Positions 27,025 through 37,113 are shown, counted from the first letter of the stretch. The stretch is 64,000 nt of DNA from Sulfitobacter mediterraneus (GCF_016801775.1 NZ_CP069004.1:1860001-1924000); one strand, 5' to 3'. Notes: a model not told the origin generated them from the letters alone. Numbers and translations are program-made.

Positions 27025-28350
27025 ATGGCCGCATCGGTTTTTGACAGCCCGCTGTTCGCGCAGCTTTTTCCGACAGGCGACACGGGGCGGCTGTTCTCGG
27101 ACAGCGCCGCCATTCGCGCCATGCTGCTGACCGAAGGGGCGCTGGCCAAGGTGCAGGGTGATCTGGGTTTGATCCCGCAAATCAGCGGCGCGGCAATCCA
27201 TCGGGCCGCGATGGAAATTCAGGTAGACCCCGGCGCAATTGCCAAGGCCACCGGCGCAAATGGGGTCAGTGTTCCGGGGCTGGTCGCGGCATTCCGCGAT
27301 GAGATGCAAGCCCCCGAACACGCGCAATACGTGCATTGGGGTGCGACCTCGCAAGACATTATCGACACTGCGTTGATGCTGCGCTTGCGGCAGGCTTTGG
27401 CATTGGCCGAGGCGGACCTGCGCGAGATTTTAAATGCGTTGGGCAAGGCAGCGGAAGAACATGCCAGCCTGCCGATGCCCGCCCGCACCTACGGCCAACA
27501 TGCCACCCCGACCACCTGGGGCGCTGTTCTGGCGCATTGGGGGAAGCCGCTGCTGGATGCGCTGAGCGAGTTGGAAGATCTGCGAAAATCATCGCTTTGG
27601 GTATCGCTCTCCGGTGCGTCTGGCACGGCCTCTGCGCTGGGTGACAAAGCCTCTGAGACTCGCGCGGGTTTGGCCAAAGCCTTGGGGTTGAACGACCCTA
27701 AGCGATCCTGGCACACGGACCGCACCCCTTTGTTGCGGATCGCGGATTGGCAGGGGCGCGTGATGGCGGCGCTTGCGCATATCGGCCAATCGCTGATCGG
27801 TCTGACCGGCAGCGATGTTCAGGAGATCAGCCTCGGCGCGGCTGGTGCCTCCTCCACCATGCCGCAAAAACAAAACCCTGTGGGACCGTCTGCGATCCTT
27901 GCCCTGTCGCATCAGTTCACCGGCCAGCGGGCCACCCTGCAAGCCGCCGCCGCCCATCAACATCAACGCGACGGGGGGGCGTGGTTTGCCGAATGGATGG
28001 CCCTGCCGCCCCTCTGCCTGTCTCTGGCCTCGGCATTGGACCATACCAAGCGGCTCGCCAGCGGGATTGCGCCGCGCCCTGTGCAGATGCACGCCAATCT
28101 GGAAGCGTCATTGGGCCTGATCCACGCCGAAGCGCTCAGCTTTGCATTGGCCGATCTGATGCCGCGCCCCGAGGCGCAGGCCAAAGCCAAAGCCCTGTGC
28201 CTTGAGGCCATGGAAAAGCAAATACCGCTCAAGGATCTCGCAAAGGCGGCCTATCCTGATCTTGCAGAGAACACCTTTGATCCTTTATCCGGCAGCGGCC
28301 AAGCCGCCGCAGACGCAGCAGCATTTGCCAGCCGCACAAAGGATCTCTGA
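27025..28350 (+). CDS. pcaB: 3-carboxy-cis,cis-muconate cycloisomerase
   Basis: A 441-residue member of the fumarase/aspartase superfamily. The superfamily signature GASSTMPQKQNPVGPS is present near residue 275, with PARTYGQHATPTTWG and VHWGATSQDIIDT for substrate binding. It closes carboxymuconate to its lactone before PcaC. It starts directly after pcaC and is followed 4 bases later by the MFS exporter gene. Confidence 0.93.
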   Translation: MAASVFDSPLFAQLFPTGDTGRLFSDSAAIRAMLLTEGALAKVQGDLGLIPQISGAAIHRAAMEIQVDPGAIAKATGANGVSVPGLVAAFRDEMQAPEHAQYVHWGATSQDIIDTALMLRLRQALALAEADLREILNALGKAAEEHASLPMPARTYGQHATPTTWGAVLAHWGKPLLDALSELEDLRKSSLWVSLSGASGTASALGDKASETRAGLAKALGLNDPKRSWHTDRTPLLRIADWQGRVMAALAHIGQSLIGLTGSDVQEISLGAAGASSTMPQKQNPVGPSAILALSHQFTGQRATLQAAAAHQHQRDGGAWFAEWMALPPLCLSLASALDHTKRLASGIAPRPVQMHANLEASLGLIHAEALSFALADLMPRPEAQAKAKALCLEAMEKQIPLKDLAKAAYPDLAENTFDPLSGSGQAAADAAAFASRTKDL

Positions 28351-28354
28351 GCGC

Positions 28355-29554
28355 ATGAACCCTGCCGTTCTGTTCATCATGGCCACGGTGATGATTGATG
28401 CTATGGGCATTGGTCTGATGATGCCGGTGATGCCCGATCTGATCCGCGAAGTGCGCGGGCTTGCCCTCAGTGACGCCGCGCTTTGGGGCGGGGTTATGGC
28501 CACCAGCTTTGCCGTGATGCAATTCCTGTTCGGCCCGACATTGGGCGGCTTGTCGGACCGCTATGGCCGGCGGCCTGTCTTGTTGACTTCTCTGGTCGTG
28601 ATGGCGATCGACTATGTGGTGATGGCGCTGGCAGGAAGCATATGGCTGCTGCTGATCGGACGGATCGTCGGCGGGATCACGGCGGCAACCCATGCAACGG
28701 CCACGGCCTATATGGCTGACATTTCCGCCCCCGAGGACCGGACCAAGAACTTTGGCCTGATCGGGGCCGGGTTTGGCATCGGCTTTGTTCTGGGGCCACT
28801 GATTGGCGGTTTGCTGGCCGAATATGGCACCCGCGCGCCGTTCTGGGCCGCGGCGGCGCTGGCCAGTGCCAATGTGGTTTTGGGCTGGTTTGTTTTGAAA
28901 GAGACCGTCACAGATTCCACGCGCCGCCCGTTTGAATGGTTGCGGGCCAATCCCTTCGGCGCATTGCGGCAACTGCGCAAGCTGCCCGGCGTTCTGCCCT
29001 TGGTGGCGGTTTATTTTCTCTATCACGTGGCCTTTGCGGTCTATCCTTCGGTCTGGTCCTACTTCGGGCAGGAACGGTTTGAATGGTCCGCCTCAGTGAT
29101 CGGGCTTTCACTGGCGCTGTTTGGAGTGGCGATGGCGCTGGTGCAGGGCGGCGCAATCCGGTTGACGTTGAACTGGTTTGGCGAACGCGGCACGGTGAAC
29201 TTTGGCTTTATTTTTGCCATCGCAAGCTATGGCGCAATTGGGGTGATCACCTCGGGCACGCTTGCCCTGATCCTCACCCCGATTGCGGCCATCGGCGGGG
29301 TCATCCCGCCGGCGCTTCAAGGGGTCATGTCGCGGCGCGTCGATGCCAACGCCCAAGGCGAATTGCAAGGTGCGCTCACCTCGACCACAGCGCTGGCCAT
29401 GATCCTGTCACCCTTGGCAATGACCGCCAGCTTTTCGGAATTCACCAAAGACGGAACCGCCTTTTACCTGCCCGGTGCCCCGTTTCTTTTGGCCATGGCC
29501 CTCAGCATCGTTGCACTGGCAATCTTTGTTTTTTCGCCCCGTAAAACAACGTGA
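28355..29554 (+). CDS. MFS exporter, TetA-like 12-helix type
   Basis: A 399-residue inner-membrane protein with about 12 hydrophobic segments. Motif A appears as GGLSDRYGRRPVLL, motif C-like GFGIGFVLGPLIGG follows in helix 5, and the N-terminus (VMIDAMGIGLMMPVMPDL) matches the drug:H+ antiporter-1 group. The open frame runs back into pcaB, but ATG 28355 gives the family start. It may export an intermediate or toxic substrate of the operon; specificity cannot be read from sequence. Confidence 0.9.
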   Translation: MNPAVLFIMATVMIDAMGIGLMMPVMPDLIREVRGLALSDAALWGGVMATSFAVMQFLFGPTLGGLSDRYGRRPVLLTSLVVMAIDYVVMALAGSIWLLLIGRIVGGITAATHATATAYMADISAPEDRTKNFGLIGAGFGIGFVLGPLIGGLLAEYGTRAPFWAAAALASANVVLGWFVLKETVTDSTRRPFEWLRANPFGALRQLRKLPGVLPLVAVYFLYHVAFAVYPSVWSYFGQERFEWSASVIGLSLALFGVAMALVQGGAIRLTLNWFGERGTVNFGFIFAIASYGAIGVITSGTLALILTPIAAIGGVIPPALQGVMSRRVDANAQGELQGALTSTTALAMILSPLAMTASFSEFTKDGTAFYLPGAPFLLAMALSIVALAIFVFSPRKTT

Positions 29555-29646
29555 CGTAATCGGACAAAACAAGGGTCGTATCTTCGCTTGCGCCGCATGG
29601 CTTTTCTCGCCACCCTGACCGGTGACCCGCGAGGAAAGGAAAGCCC

Positions 29647-30735
29647 GTGACCCTGATCAAAGCCGCCGTCGCCCATGAGTTTGGTGCACCCCTGACAATC
29701 GAAGAGGTGCAACTGCGCGCGCCGGGCGGCAGTGAGGTGGAAGTCACCCTTGATGCCGTCGCGATCTGCCATTCGGACATTTCCTTTGCCGAAGGGGCAT
29801 GGGGCGGATCCCTGCCCGCCGTTTATGGCCATGAAGCCGCCGGACGGGTAACAGCCGCCGGCCCCACTGTGCGCGGCCTGTCAGTGGGAGACAGTGTTGT
29901 CGTGACCCTAATCCGCGCCTGCGGCACCTGCCCCAGCTGTTCGGGCGGCAAACCGACCATCTGCGAGACGCCCTATGACGGCGATCACGGCCCCTTGAAA
30001 ACCGCCGATGGAGGCAAGCTGCATCAGGCGATGGCCTCGGGTGCCTTTGCCGAAAAGGTCGTAGTAGAGCAGTCGCAGGTGGTGAAGATCAGCCCAGACA
30101 TCCCCAAAGATGCCGCCAGCCTGATCGCTTGCGGCGTGATCACCGGCGTGGGCGCGGTGGTCAATGCTGCCGGTGTGCGGGCTGGTCAGGATGTCGTGGT
30201 GATCGGCGCAGGCGGTGTCGGTCTCAACGCCATCCAAGGCGCACGGATCGCAGGTGCGCGGCGCATTGTTGCTGTGGACATGAGCGAAGAGAAGCTGGAG
30301 ATCGCCAAAGAGTTTGGCGCAACCGATGGCGTCTTGGCCACCGACCCCAAGCCGTGGCGGGCCGCGCAAAAGGCCATGGGCCGCGGCGCCGATGCTGTGA
30401 TTGTCACCGTTGGGGCCATCCCGGCCTATGACACCGCCCCGCGCTATCTGGCGGGCGGCGGCAAGGTGATCATGGTCGGCATGCCCCATTCCGGTCAGGT
30501 CTCGACCTATGAGCCGGTGATGCTGGCTGCTGTGGGTCAGGGCATGGTCGGCTCCAAGATGGGCGACGTGGTGATCCAGCGGGACATCCCGTGGATGGTG
30601 GACCTGTATCTGCAAGGGCGGCTTAAACTGGACGAGTTGATTTCGGGGCGCTGGACCCTGGACCAGATCAATGACGCCATTGCCGACACCAAGACCGGCG
30701 CGGCACGGCGCAATGTGATTATGTTCGACCGTTGA
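29647..30735 (+). CDS. Zinc-dependent alcohol dehydrogenase
   Basis: A 362-residue MDR-family enzyme. Catalytic zinc ligands are Cys39 (AICHSDIS) and the GHE motif (YGHEAAG); the structural zinc site is CGTCPSCSGGKPTIC; the NAD(P) fold has GAGGVGLNAIQG. It is closest to class III-like or aryl/acyl alcohol dehydrogenases. GTG 29647 follows GAGGAAAGG. A GCAGATCC/GGATCTGC hairpin (30747-30767) and repeat copy 3 come after its stop. Confidence 0.9.
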   Translation: MTLIKAAVAHEFGAPLTIEEVQLRAPGGSEVEVTLDAVAICHSDISFAEGAWGGSLPAVYGHEAAGRVTAAGPTVRGLSVGDSVVVTLIRACGTCPSCSGGKPTICETPYDGDHGPLKTADGGKLHQAMASGAFAEKVVVEQSQVVKISPDIPKDAASLIACGVITGVGAVVNAAGVRAGQDVVVIGAGGVGLNAIQGARIAGARRIVAVDMSEEKLEIAKEFGATDGVLATDPKPWRAAQKAMGRGADAVIVTVGAIPAYDTAPRYLAGGGKVIMVGMPHSGQVSTYEPVMLAAVGQGMVGSKMGDVVIQRDIPWMVDLYLQGRLKLDELISGRWTLDQINDAIADTKTGAARRNVIMFDR

Positions 30736-30774
30736 AGCCGATTTTCGCAGATCCCCATTGGATCTGCGGCCGGA

Positions 30775-30838
30775 TTGAGGGGGCGTTCCTCCCCCTCAAA
30801 CTCCCCCTCCGAGTATTTTTGGCCAAAAAGGGAGGGGC
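30775..30838 (+). repeat. Intergenic hairpin-tail repeat, copy 3
   Basis: Hairpin TTGAGGGGG/CCCCCTCAA (30775-30799), then ACTCCCCCTCCGAGTATTTTT and GGCCAAAAAGGG. It is almost identical, in inverted orientation, to copy 4 at 34372-34430; the two flank the enolase-family and E1 genes. Confidence 0.75.
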
Positions 30839-30863
30839 ACGGGCCCTTTGAAAGGACTGTAAG

Positions 30864-32096
30864 ATGAAGCTGCAAGATCTTGACGTGATTGTCACATCGC
30901 CGCCAGCACCCGGATGGGGCGGGCGTTATTGGATTTTGGTAAAAGTGACCACGGATACCGGGATCACCGGTTGGGGTGAATGTTACGCCAGTTCCATCGG
31001 CCCCAAGGCGATGGTGGCGGTGATCGAAGATGTGTTTGAGCGGCATATGCAAGGCGAGAACCCAGAGAACATCGAATTGATGTTCCGCCGCGCCTATTCG
31101 TCCGGCTTTACCCAGCGGCCTGATCTGACTGTGATTGGCGCGTTCTCGGGGCTGGAGATCGCCTGTTGGGATATTCTGGGCAAAGACCGCGACCGCCCGG
31201 TTTATGCGCTTTTGGGCGGGCGGATGAATGCGCGGGTGCGGGCCTATACCTATCTTTATCCGATGGCGCATCATGATGTGTCGGCGTTCTGGACCTCGCC
31301 CGAGATGGCCGCCGAAGCCGCGGCAGATTGTGTTGCGCGGGGTTTTACAGCCGTGAAGTTTGATCCGGCTGGCCCCTACACCCTGCGCGGCGGTCACATG
31401 CCCGCGATGAGTGACATTGCGCAATCTGTCGCCTTTTGCAAAGCCATCCGCGACGCGGTGGGCGACAAGGCGGATTTGCTGTTCGGCACTCATGGTCAGT
31501 TCACCACAGCAGGCGCGATCCGGCTGGGTCAGGCATTGGAGCCTTATAGCCCACTGTGGTTTGAAGAGCCGATCCCGCCGGATGCGGTAGAACAGATGGC
31601 GCAGGTAGCCCGGTCTGTTCGTATCCCCATCGCCACAGGAGAGCGGTTGACCACCAAGGCCGAGTTCGCGCCGGTTCTGCGATCTGGTGCGGCGTCAATC
31701 CTGCAACCTGCGCTTGGCCGGTCTGGCGGTATTTGGGAAACCAAGAAGATCGCCGCAATGGCAGAGGTCTATAACGCCCAGATGGCACCGCATCTTTATG
31801 CCGGGCCGGTGGAATGGGCGGCCAATATCCATCTTGCCGTGTCCATCCCCAACATCCTGATGGCAGAAACCATCGAGACGCCGTTCCATGACCAATTGAT
31901 CAAGGGATCGATCCGGGTCGAGGAGGGGTTCATCCCTGCCCCAACCGCCCCCGGTCTTGGCATCGAAGTGGACGAGGAACTGGCGCGGGCCAATCCCTAC
32001 CGCGGCAACGACCTGCATTTGCAAATGCAGGAAGCCCCCTGTGATTACGTCAATGGCAACGCTTTTGAGGGCGGTGCGCCTTCGCACAAGGACTAG
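30864..32096 (+). CDS. Mandelate racemase/muconate lactonizing enzyme family (enolase superfamily)
   Basis: A 410-residue dehydratase- or cycloisomerase-like enzyme: N-terminal capping domain, then a barrel. Metal ligands Glu234 (WFEEPIPPD) and Glu260 (ATGERLTT) and His310 (MAPHLY) are seen. The first ligand, Asp in GalD-type members, is replaced: FGTHGQ has Gly208 there. KFDPAG carries the upstream Lys. It probably acts on a sugar acid, but I cannot name it. AAAGGA lies upstream of the ATG. Its stop overlaps that of the opposing E1 gene by 4 bases (CTAG). Confidence 0.85.
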   Translation: MKLQDLDVIVTSPPAPGWGGRYWILVKVTTDTGITGWGECYASSIGPKAMVAVIEDVFERHMQGENPENIELMFRRAYSSGFTQRPDLTVIGAFSGLEIACWDILGKDRDRPVYALLGGRMNARVRAYTYLYPMAHHDVSAFWTSPEMAAEAAADCVARGFTAVKFDPAGPYTLRGGHMPAMSDIAQSVAFCKAIRDAVGDKADLLFGTHGQFTTAGAIRLGQALEPYSPLWFEEPIPPDAVEQMAQVARSVRIPIATGERLTTKAEFAPVLRSGAASILQPALGRSGGIWETKKIAAMAEVYNAQMAPHLYAGPVEWAANIHLAVSIPNILMAETIETPFHDQLIKGSIRVEEGFIPAPTAPGLGIEVDEELARANPYRGNDLHLQMQEAPCDYVNGNAFEGGAPSHKD

Positions 32097-34282
32097 TCTG
32101 GGCTGCTTTTCACAAGGCGGTGCGCCGCCGCCACGATCCCCTCACGAGAGGGCATGGTCACGCCGTAAGCTGGCCCCGTGGCGATAAAGCTGTCCTCGGC
32201 GACGATGCGGGCGGTCTGATGTTTGCCCGCCTCCAGCATCAGCGCCATCAGTGCCTCGGCCTGACCGCCGGTGCGGCGGCATTCGTCAACGATCAGCACG
32301 TGCCGGTCGCCGATTGCATCAAGCAGGGCCTGTTCTGGCAGAGGCGCAAGCCAGCGCAGGTCGATCACCCGCGCATTGATGCCGCTGGCCGCCAAATCAT
32401 ACTGGGCCTGGCGGCTGAGGTAGTGACCATTGCCATAGGTCACAATCGCCAGATCCCCACCCTCGCCATGCACGCCAACAGTGTCCAGTCCGATCCGCTG
32501 GTCCGGCGCGGGATAGCTCCGCATCCACCCCCCGTCGCCTTCCTCAAGCAGATCGCGCATCGGGTAAAGCGCGATGGGTTCTACAAAAATCACCACCCGC
32601 TGTTCCTCACGCGCGAGGCGATGCGCCTCACGCAGCATCATCGCGGCCTCATCGCCGCTGGAGGGGCAGGCAATGATCAACCCCGGAATGTCGCGCAGCA
32701 CCGCCAGCGAGTTGTCATTGTGGAAATGCCCGCCAAAGCCCTTTTGATAGCCCAGTGCCGAAATGCGGACGACCATCGGGTTGGCCCATTGCCCGTTCGA
32801 GAAAAACGGCAGGGTCGCCGCCTCGCCGCGCAGCTGGTCCTCGGCATTGTGGAGATAGGCCAGAAACTGGATCTCGGGCATCGGGATAAACCCGTTGTGG
32901 GCCAAACCGATGGCGAGCCCCAGAATACTTTGTTCATCCAGCAATGTATCAATCACCCGCGCCGGGCCAAACCGGGCATGCAGCTTTTGCGTGACCCCGT
33001 AGTTGCCGCCTTTGCGCCCGACGTCCTCCCCCATCAGCAAGGTCTCGTCATGGGTCAACATAAGATCATGTATGGCCCAGTTGATCAGTCGTGACATAGG
33101 TTGCGGTTGGTCCATCTGCGCCAGATCGCTGCCAAATACCTCAGCGCGGCGGTCGGCAGAGGGGCCATTGCTGGGCGCACAGGCACGGGTGGGCGGGATC
33201 AGACTTTTCATCACCTCTGCTGCGTTTTTCAAACGCGGGACCTTAGCCATCTCCTGCGCGGCCTCGGCGACATCGGCCAGTGTGCCCTGATATATGCCAA
33301 GCACTTCCTCTGCTGAGGCTGCCCCCGCGGCTATCAAACCCCGCGCGGAATACAGCAGCGGATCATGAGCTTCATCCGCCTCGACCTCGGCCTTGGGCAA
33401 ATAAGACGTCACAACATCCGGACCTGCATGGCCATACAACCGCACCGTGCGCAAATGCAGAAACGCCGGTTTGCGGTGTATGCGGACCCATTCGGCAGCC
33501 TCCCGCGCGGCGGCAAAAGCCGCGTACATATCAAGACCATCCGCCTCGAAGTACTTCAAACCTGGCCGCATCGACATGGAGGATTTGACCCAACCTGTCG
33601 GCGTCTTGGTCGAAATCCCGATGCCGTTGTCCTCGCAGACAAACAGCAAGGGCAAAGGCACTGCCTGAACCGCCGTCCAGCAGGCCGCATTGATCGCTCC
33701 TTGCGCGGTGGAATGATTGAGCGAGGCATCACCAAAACTGCACATCACGATCCCGTCACGGGGCAGGACCGCGTGTTCGGGCCGTTTGCGCCGGGCAAGA
33801 CCGATGCTATGCGCGGCCCCTACCGCCTTGGGCAGATGGCTGGCGATCGTGGAGGTTTGCGGGGGGATCATCAAAGGACGCGATCCCAAAACCTTGTGCC
33901 GCCCGCCACTGGTTGGATCTTCCGCCGCGCAAGCGAAGCTCAGTAACATATCCCGCATGATACCCTCGTGACCGGCCTTGCCGGCACGGGCGATCTGAAA
34001 CGCCGCATCGCGGTAATGCAGGAATGCCATATCGTTCACGCGCAGCGCATGGCCCACCGCCGCCATTCCCTCATGACCGGATGATCCGATGGTATAAAAC
34101 CCCTGCCCCTGCTTTTGCATCACGCGGCTTTGCAAATCCAGGGCGCGACTCAAGACCTGTGCCCGGAACACCGCCAAAGCTTCCGCCGGCGCAAGCGTTT
34201 CAACAGGGCTGTCCCCAACGGGAAAATCCTGCGCGGGCACCCGGCGCAGGAAATTTTCATGCACAATACTGACGCGGTCCAT
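32093..34282 (-). CDS. Fused alpha-beta E1 component of a 2-oxoacid dehydrogenase-type TPP enzyme
   Basis: A 729-residue single-chain E1. The alpha-like half (about 30-360) carries the ThDP motif starting GDASLNHSTAQGA at 184 and ending in Asn219 (CEDNG), and the beta-like half (about 395-725) has LMGEDVGRKGG, EIQFLAYLHNAEDQ and VDECRRTGG. Most organisms encode the two halves separately. No E2 acyltransferase or E3 gene is adjacent, so the partner or reaction is uncertain. A hairpin repeat lies upstream, between it and gcdH. Confidence 0.85.
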   Translation of the reverse strand: MDRVSIVHENFLRRVPAQDFPVGDSPVETLAPAEALAVFRAQVLSRALDLQSRVMQKQGQGFYTIGSSGHEGMAAVGHALRVNDMAFLHYRDAAFQIARAGKAGHEGIMRDMLLSFACAAEDPTSGGRHKVLGSRPLMIPPQTSTIASHLPKAVGAAHSIGLARRKRPEHAVLPRDGIVMCSFGDASLNHSTAQGAINAACWTAVQAVPLPLLFVCEDNGIGISTKTPTGWVKSSMSMRPGLKYFEADGLDMYAAFAAAREAAEWVRIHRKPAFLHLRTVRLYGHAGPDVVTSYLPKAEVEADEAHDPLLYSARGLIAAGAASAEEVLGIYQGTLADVAEAAQEMAKVPRLKNAAEVMKSLIPPTRACAPSNGPSADRRAEVFGSDLAQMDQPQPMSRLINWAIHDLMLTHDETLLMGEDVGRKGGNYGVTQKLHARFGPARVIDTLLDEQSILGLAIGLAHNGFIPMPEIQFLAYLHNAEDQLRGEAATLPFFSNGQWANPMVVRISALGYQKGFGGHFHNDNSLAVLRDIPGLIIACPSSGDEAAMMLREAHRLAREEQRVVIFVEPIALYPMRDLLEEGDGGWMRSYPAPDQRIGLDTVGVHGEGGDLAIVTYGNGHYLSRQAQYDLAASGINARVIDLRWLAPLPEQALLDAIGDRHVLIVDECRRTGGQAEALMALMLEAGKHQTARIVAEDSFIATGPAYGVTMPSREGIVAAAHRLVKSSPD

Positions 34283-34371
34283 CTGGATCCTATGTTCTTG
34301 GTGCCGCCTGCCGGACCGTCATCCAACACAGCAGCGCATCAAAGGAAAAGCCAATCAAAGAAACGTCTCTT

Positions 34372-34430
34372 CCCTTTTTGGCCTCAAATACTCGGAGGGG
34401 GAGTTTGAGGGGGAGGAACGCCCCCTCAAA
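34372..34430 (-). repeat. Intergenic hairpin-tail repeat, copy 4
   Basis: On the minus strand: hairpin TTTGAGGGGG/CCCCCTCAAA, ACTCCCCCTCCGAGTATTT, GAGGCCAAAAAGGGA. It lies downstream of gcdH in its direction of transcription and is nearly identical to copy 3. Confidence 0.75.
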
Positions 34431-34437
34431 CCCGTCT

Positions 34438-35661
<1,224 letters not shown>

Positions 35662-35699
35662 ATCTAGTCCTTTCAAAGGTCGGCGATTTGGCGGCAGTA

Positions 35700-35718
35700 T
35701 TGCAAAACCGTGCCGCAA
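35700..35718. promoter_or_regulatory. Candidate LysR operator (TTGC-N11-GCAA)
   Basis: A perfect interrupted palindrome TTGC-N11-GCAA in the gcdH/LysR divergent promoter. It has the classic T-N11-A form and is centred 48 bases from the gcdH start. Confidence 0.55.
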
Positions 35719-35745
35719 ACACTATCGCTGCTTTGTTCTGCATTC

Positions 35746-36660
35746 ATGAGAAAAAGTCATATGATCGCCCCGCGCCGGTTTTTGCCCTCGATCTCTGCCC
35801 TGCTCGCCTTCGAGGCCGTGGCCCGCCTTGGCAGCGCCACGCGGGCCGCGCATGAATTGTCGCTGACCCAAAGCGCGATCAGCAGGCAGCTCAAGACCCT
35901 GGAAGACCAGCTTGGTGTGCCGCTGCTCGCGCGTCAGGGGCGGCAATTGACCCTGACCGAGGCAGGTCATTCCTATGTTGGAGAGGTCCGCGCGATCCTG
36001 AACCGGCTCGCGCAGGCCTCTGTCTCGGTGCGCACCAATCCTGTCGGCGGCTCGCTGAACCTCGCCATTCTGCCGGCTTTTGGCATGCATTGGCTGGCCC
36101 CGCGCCTGCGCGATTTTGCCCGCAGTCATCCCGAAGTGACCGTCAACCTCAGCACACGCCTGCAACCTTTTGCCATTCAAGACAGCGCTTTTGACGCAGC
36201 GATCCATTTCGGGTTCGAGGATTGGCCTGGCGTGAACTACCTGCCCTTGATGCCCGAAACCGTGGTTCCGGTTTGCGCCCCCGACCTGCTTGAGGCGCCC
36301 CTGACCGATCCACAAGATATCCTCAACCATCCCCTTTTGCATCTGGAAACCCGGCCGCGCGGCTGGGCCCGATGGCTGGCCGCATTGAAGGTTGAGGGCG
36401 ATCCGCCCACGGGTATGATGTTCGATCAGTTTTCCACCATGGCCCAGGCGGCCATTCATGGGCTTGGCGTTGCCCTGCTGCCAACGTTTTTTGCAGAGCC
36501 TTATCTGCGCGACGGCCAATTGCAGCTTGCCTCGCGCGAGACCACCCAGAGCATCGGCAGTTACTATCTGGTCTGGCCGCTTGACCGGCCGGAGGGCGCC
36601 GCGCTCTCCTCATTTCGGGACTGGCTGTCGGAACAGGCAAAACTGCCCCTCCGCGACTGA
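35746..36660 (+). CDS. LysR-family regulator, probable controller of gcdH
   Basis: A 304-residue regulator, GcvA-like. HTH at about 10-65 ([38 protein letters not shown]), with a type 2 periplasmic-binding-fold effector domain after it. ATG 35746 or ATG 35761 can start it; neither has a strong ribosome site. Divergence from gcdH and the palindrome between them suggest it regulates glutaryl-CoA degradation. Confidence 0.9.
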   Translation: MRKSHMIAPRRFLPSISALLAFEAVARLGSATRAAHELSLTQSAISRQLKTLEDQLGVPLLARQGRQLTLTEAGHSYVGEVRAILNRLAQASVSVRTNPVGGSLNLAILPAFGMHWLAPRLRDFARSHPEVTVNLSTRLQPFAIQDSAFDAAIHFGFEDWPGVNYLPLMPETVVPVCAPDLLEAPLTDPQDILNHPLLHLETRPRGWARWLAALKVEGDPPTGMMFDQFSTMAQAAIHGLGVALLPTFFAEPYLRDGQLQLASRETTQSIGSYYLVWPLDRPEGAALSSFRDWLSEQAKLPLRD

Positions 36661-36711
36661 GGTTTGCAAAGTTTACGCCAAAATTTTGCCCCATTTGATC
36701 GATATAGACAA

Positions 36712-36721
36712 TTCACGTGAA
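36712..36721. promoter_or_regulatory. TTCACGTGAA palindrome upstream of the cupredoxin-like gene
   Basis: Perfect 10-bp palindrome, 29 bases before the start codon. It could be an operator; no regulator is adjacent to suggest which. Confidence 0.3.
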
Positions 36722-36750
36722 CGGTGGGGGCCGTTGAAAGGAGCACTTCG

Positions 36751-37101
36751 ATGCTTAACTCATTTCGCATGAGCACATTTGCTATTGCCACCGCAGCCGC
36801 TTGCATCGCAAGCCCTGCTGTATCGGCAGAGCACACCGTGTTGATCGAGGACGGCGGGTACTTCCCGACCATCACCTATGCGATGCAGGGTGATACAATC
36901 GTTTTCGTCAACGACAGCAACGCCACACAAACAGTGTCCGGTCCAAATGACAGCTGGACCTCAGGTTCGATCCCTGTCGATGGCAGCTTTGCACTGGCGT
37001 TGATGGAAGACACACCGCTGACCTTCAATGGCGGCGTTGACCTTGAAGGCTTTGATATCGAAGGACAAATTTCCTACGATCCGGCGCCGCTCGACGAATA
37101 A
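36751..37101 (+). CDS. Exported cupredoxin-like protein lacking copper ligands
   Basis: A 116-residue protein with a signal peptide cleaved after PAVSA (about residue 26). The mature part follows the plastocyanin/cupredoxin strand pattern (HTVLIEDGGYFPTITYAMQGDTIVFVN, then SWTSGSIPVDGSF). The normal copper ligands are missing: Gln60 stands where His is expected (ATQTVSG) and the Cys-His-Met loop is replaced by LTFNGGVDLEGFDIEG. It is therefore unlikely to bind type 1 copper. GAAAGGAG precedes ATG 36751. Role unknown; it is probably periplasmic. Confidence 0.8.
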   Translation: MLNSFRMSTFAIATAAACIASPAVSAEHTVLIEDGGYFPTITYAMQGDTIVFVNDSNATQTVSGPNDSWTSGSIPVDGSFALALMEDTPLTFNGGVDLEGFDIEGQISYDPAPLDE

Positions 37102-37113
37102 TCAAATTCTCAG

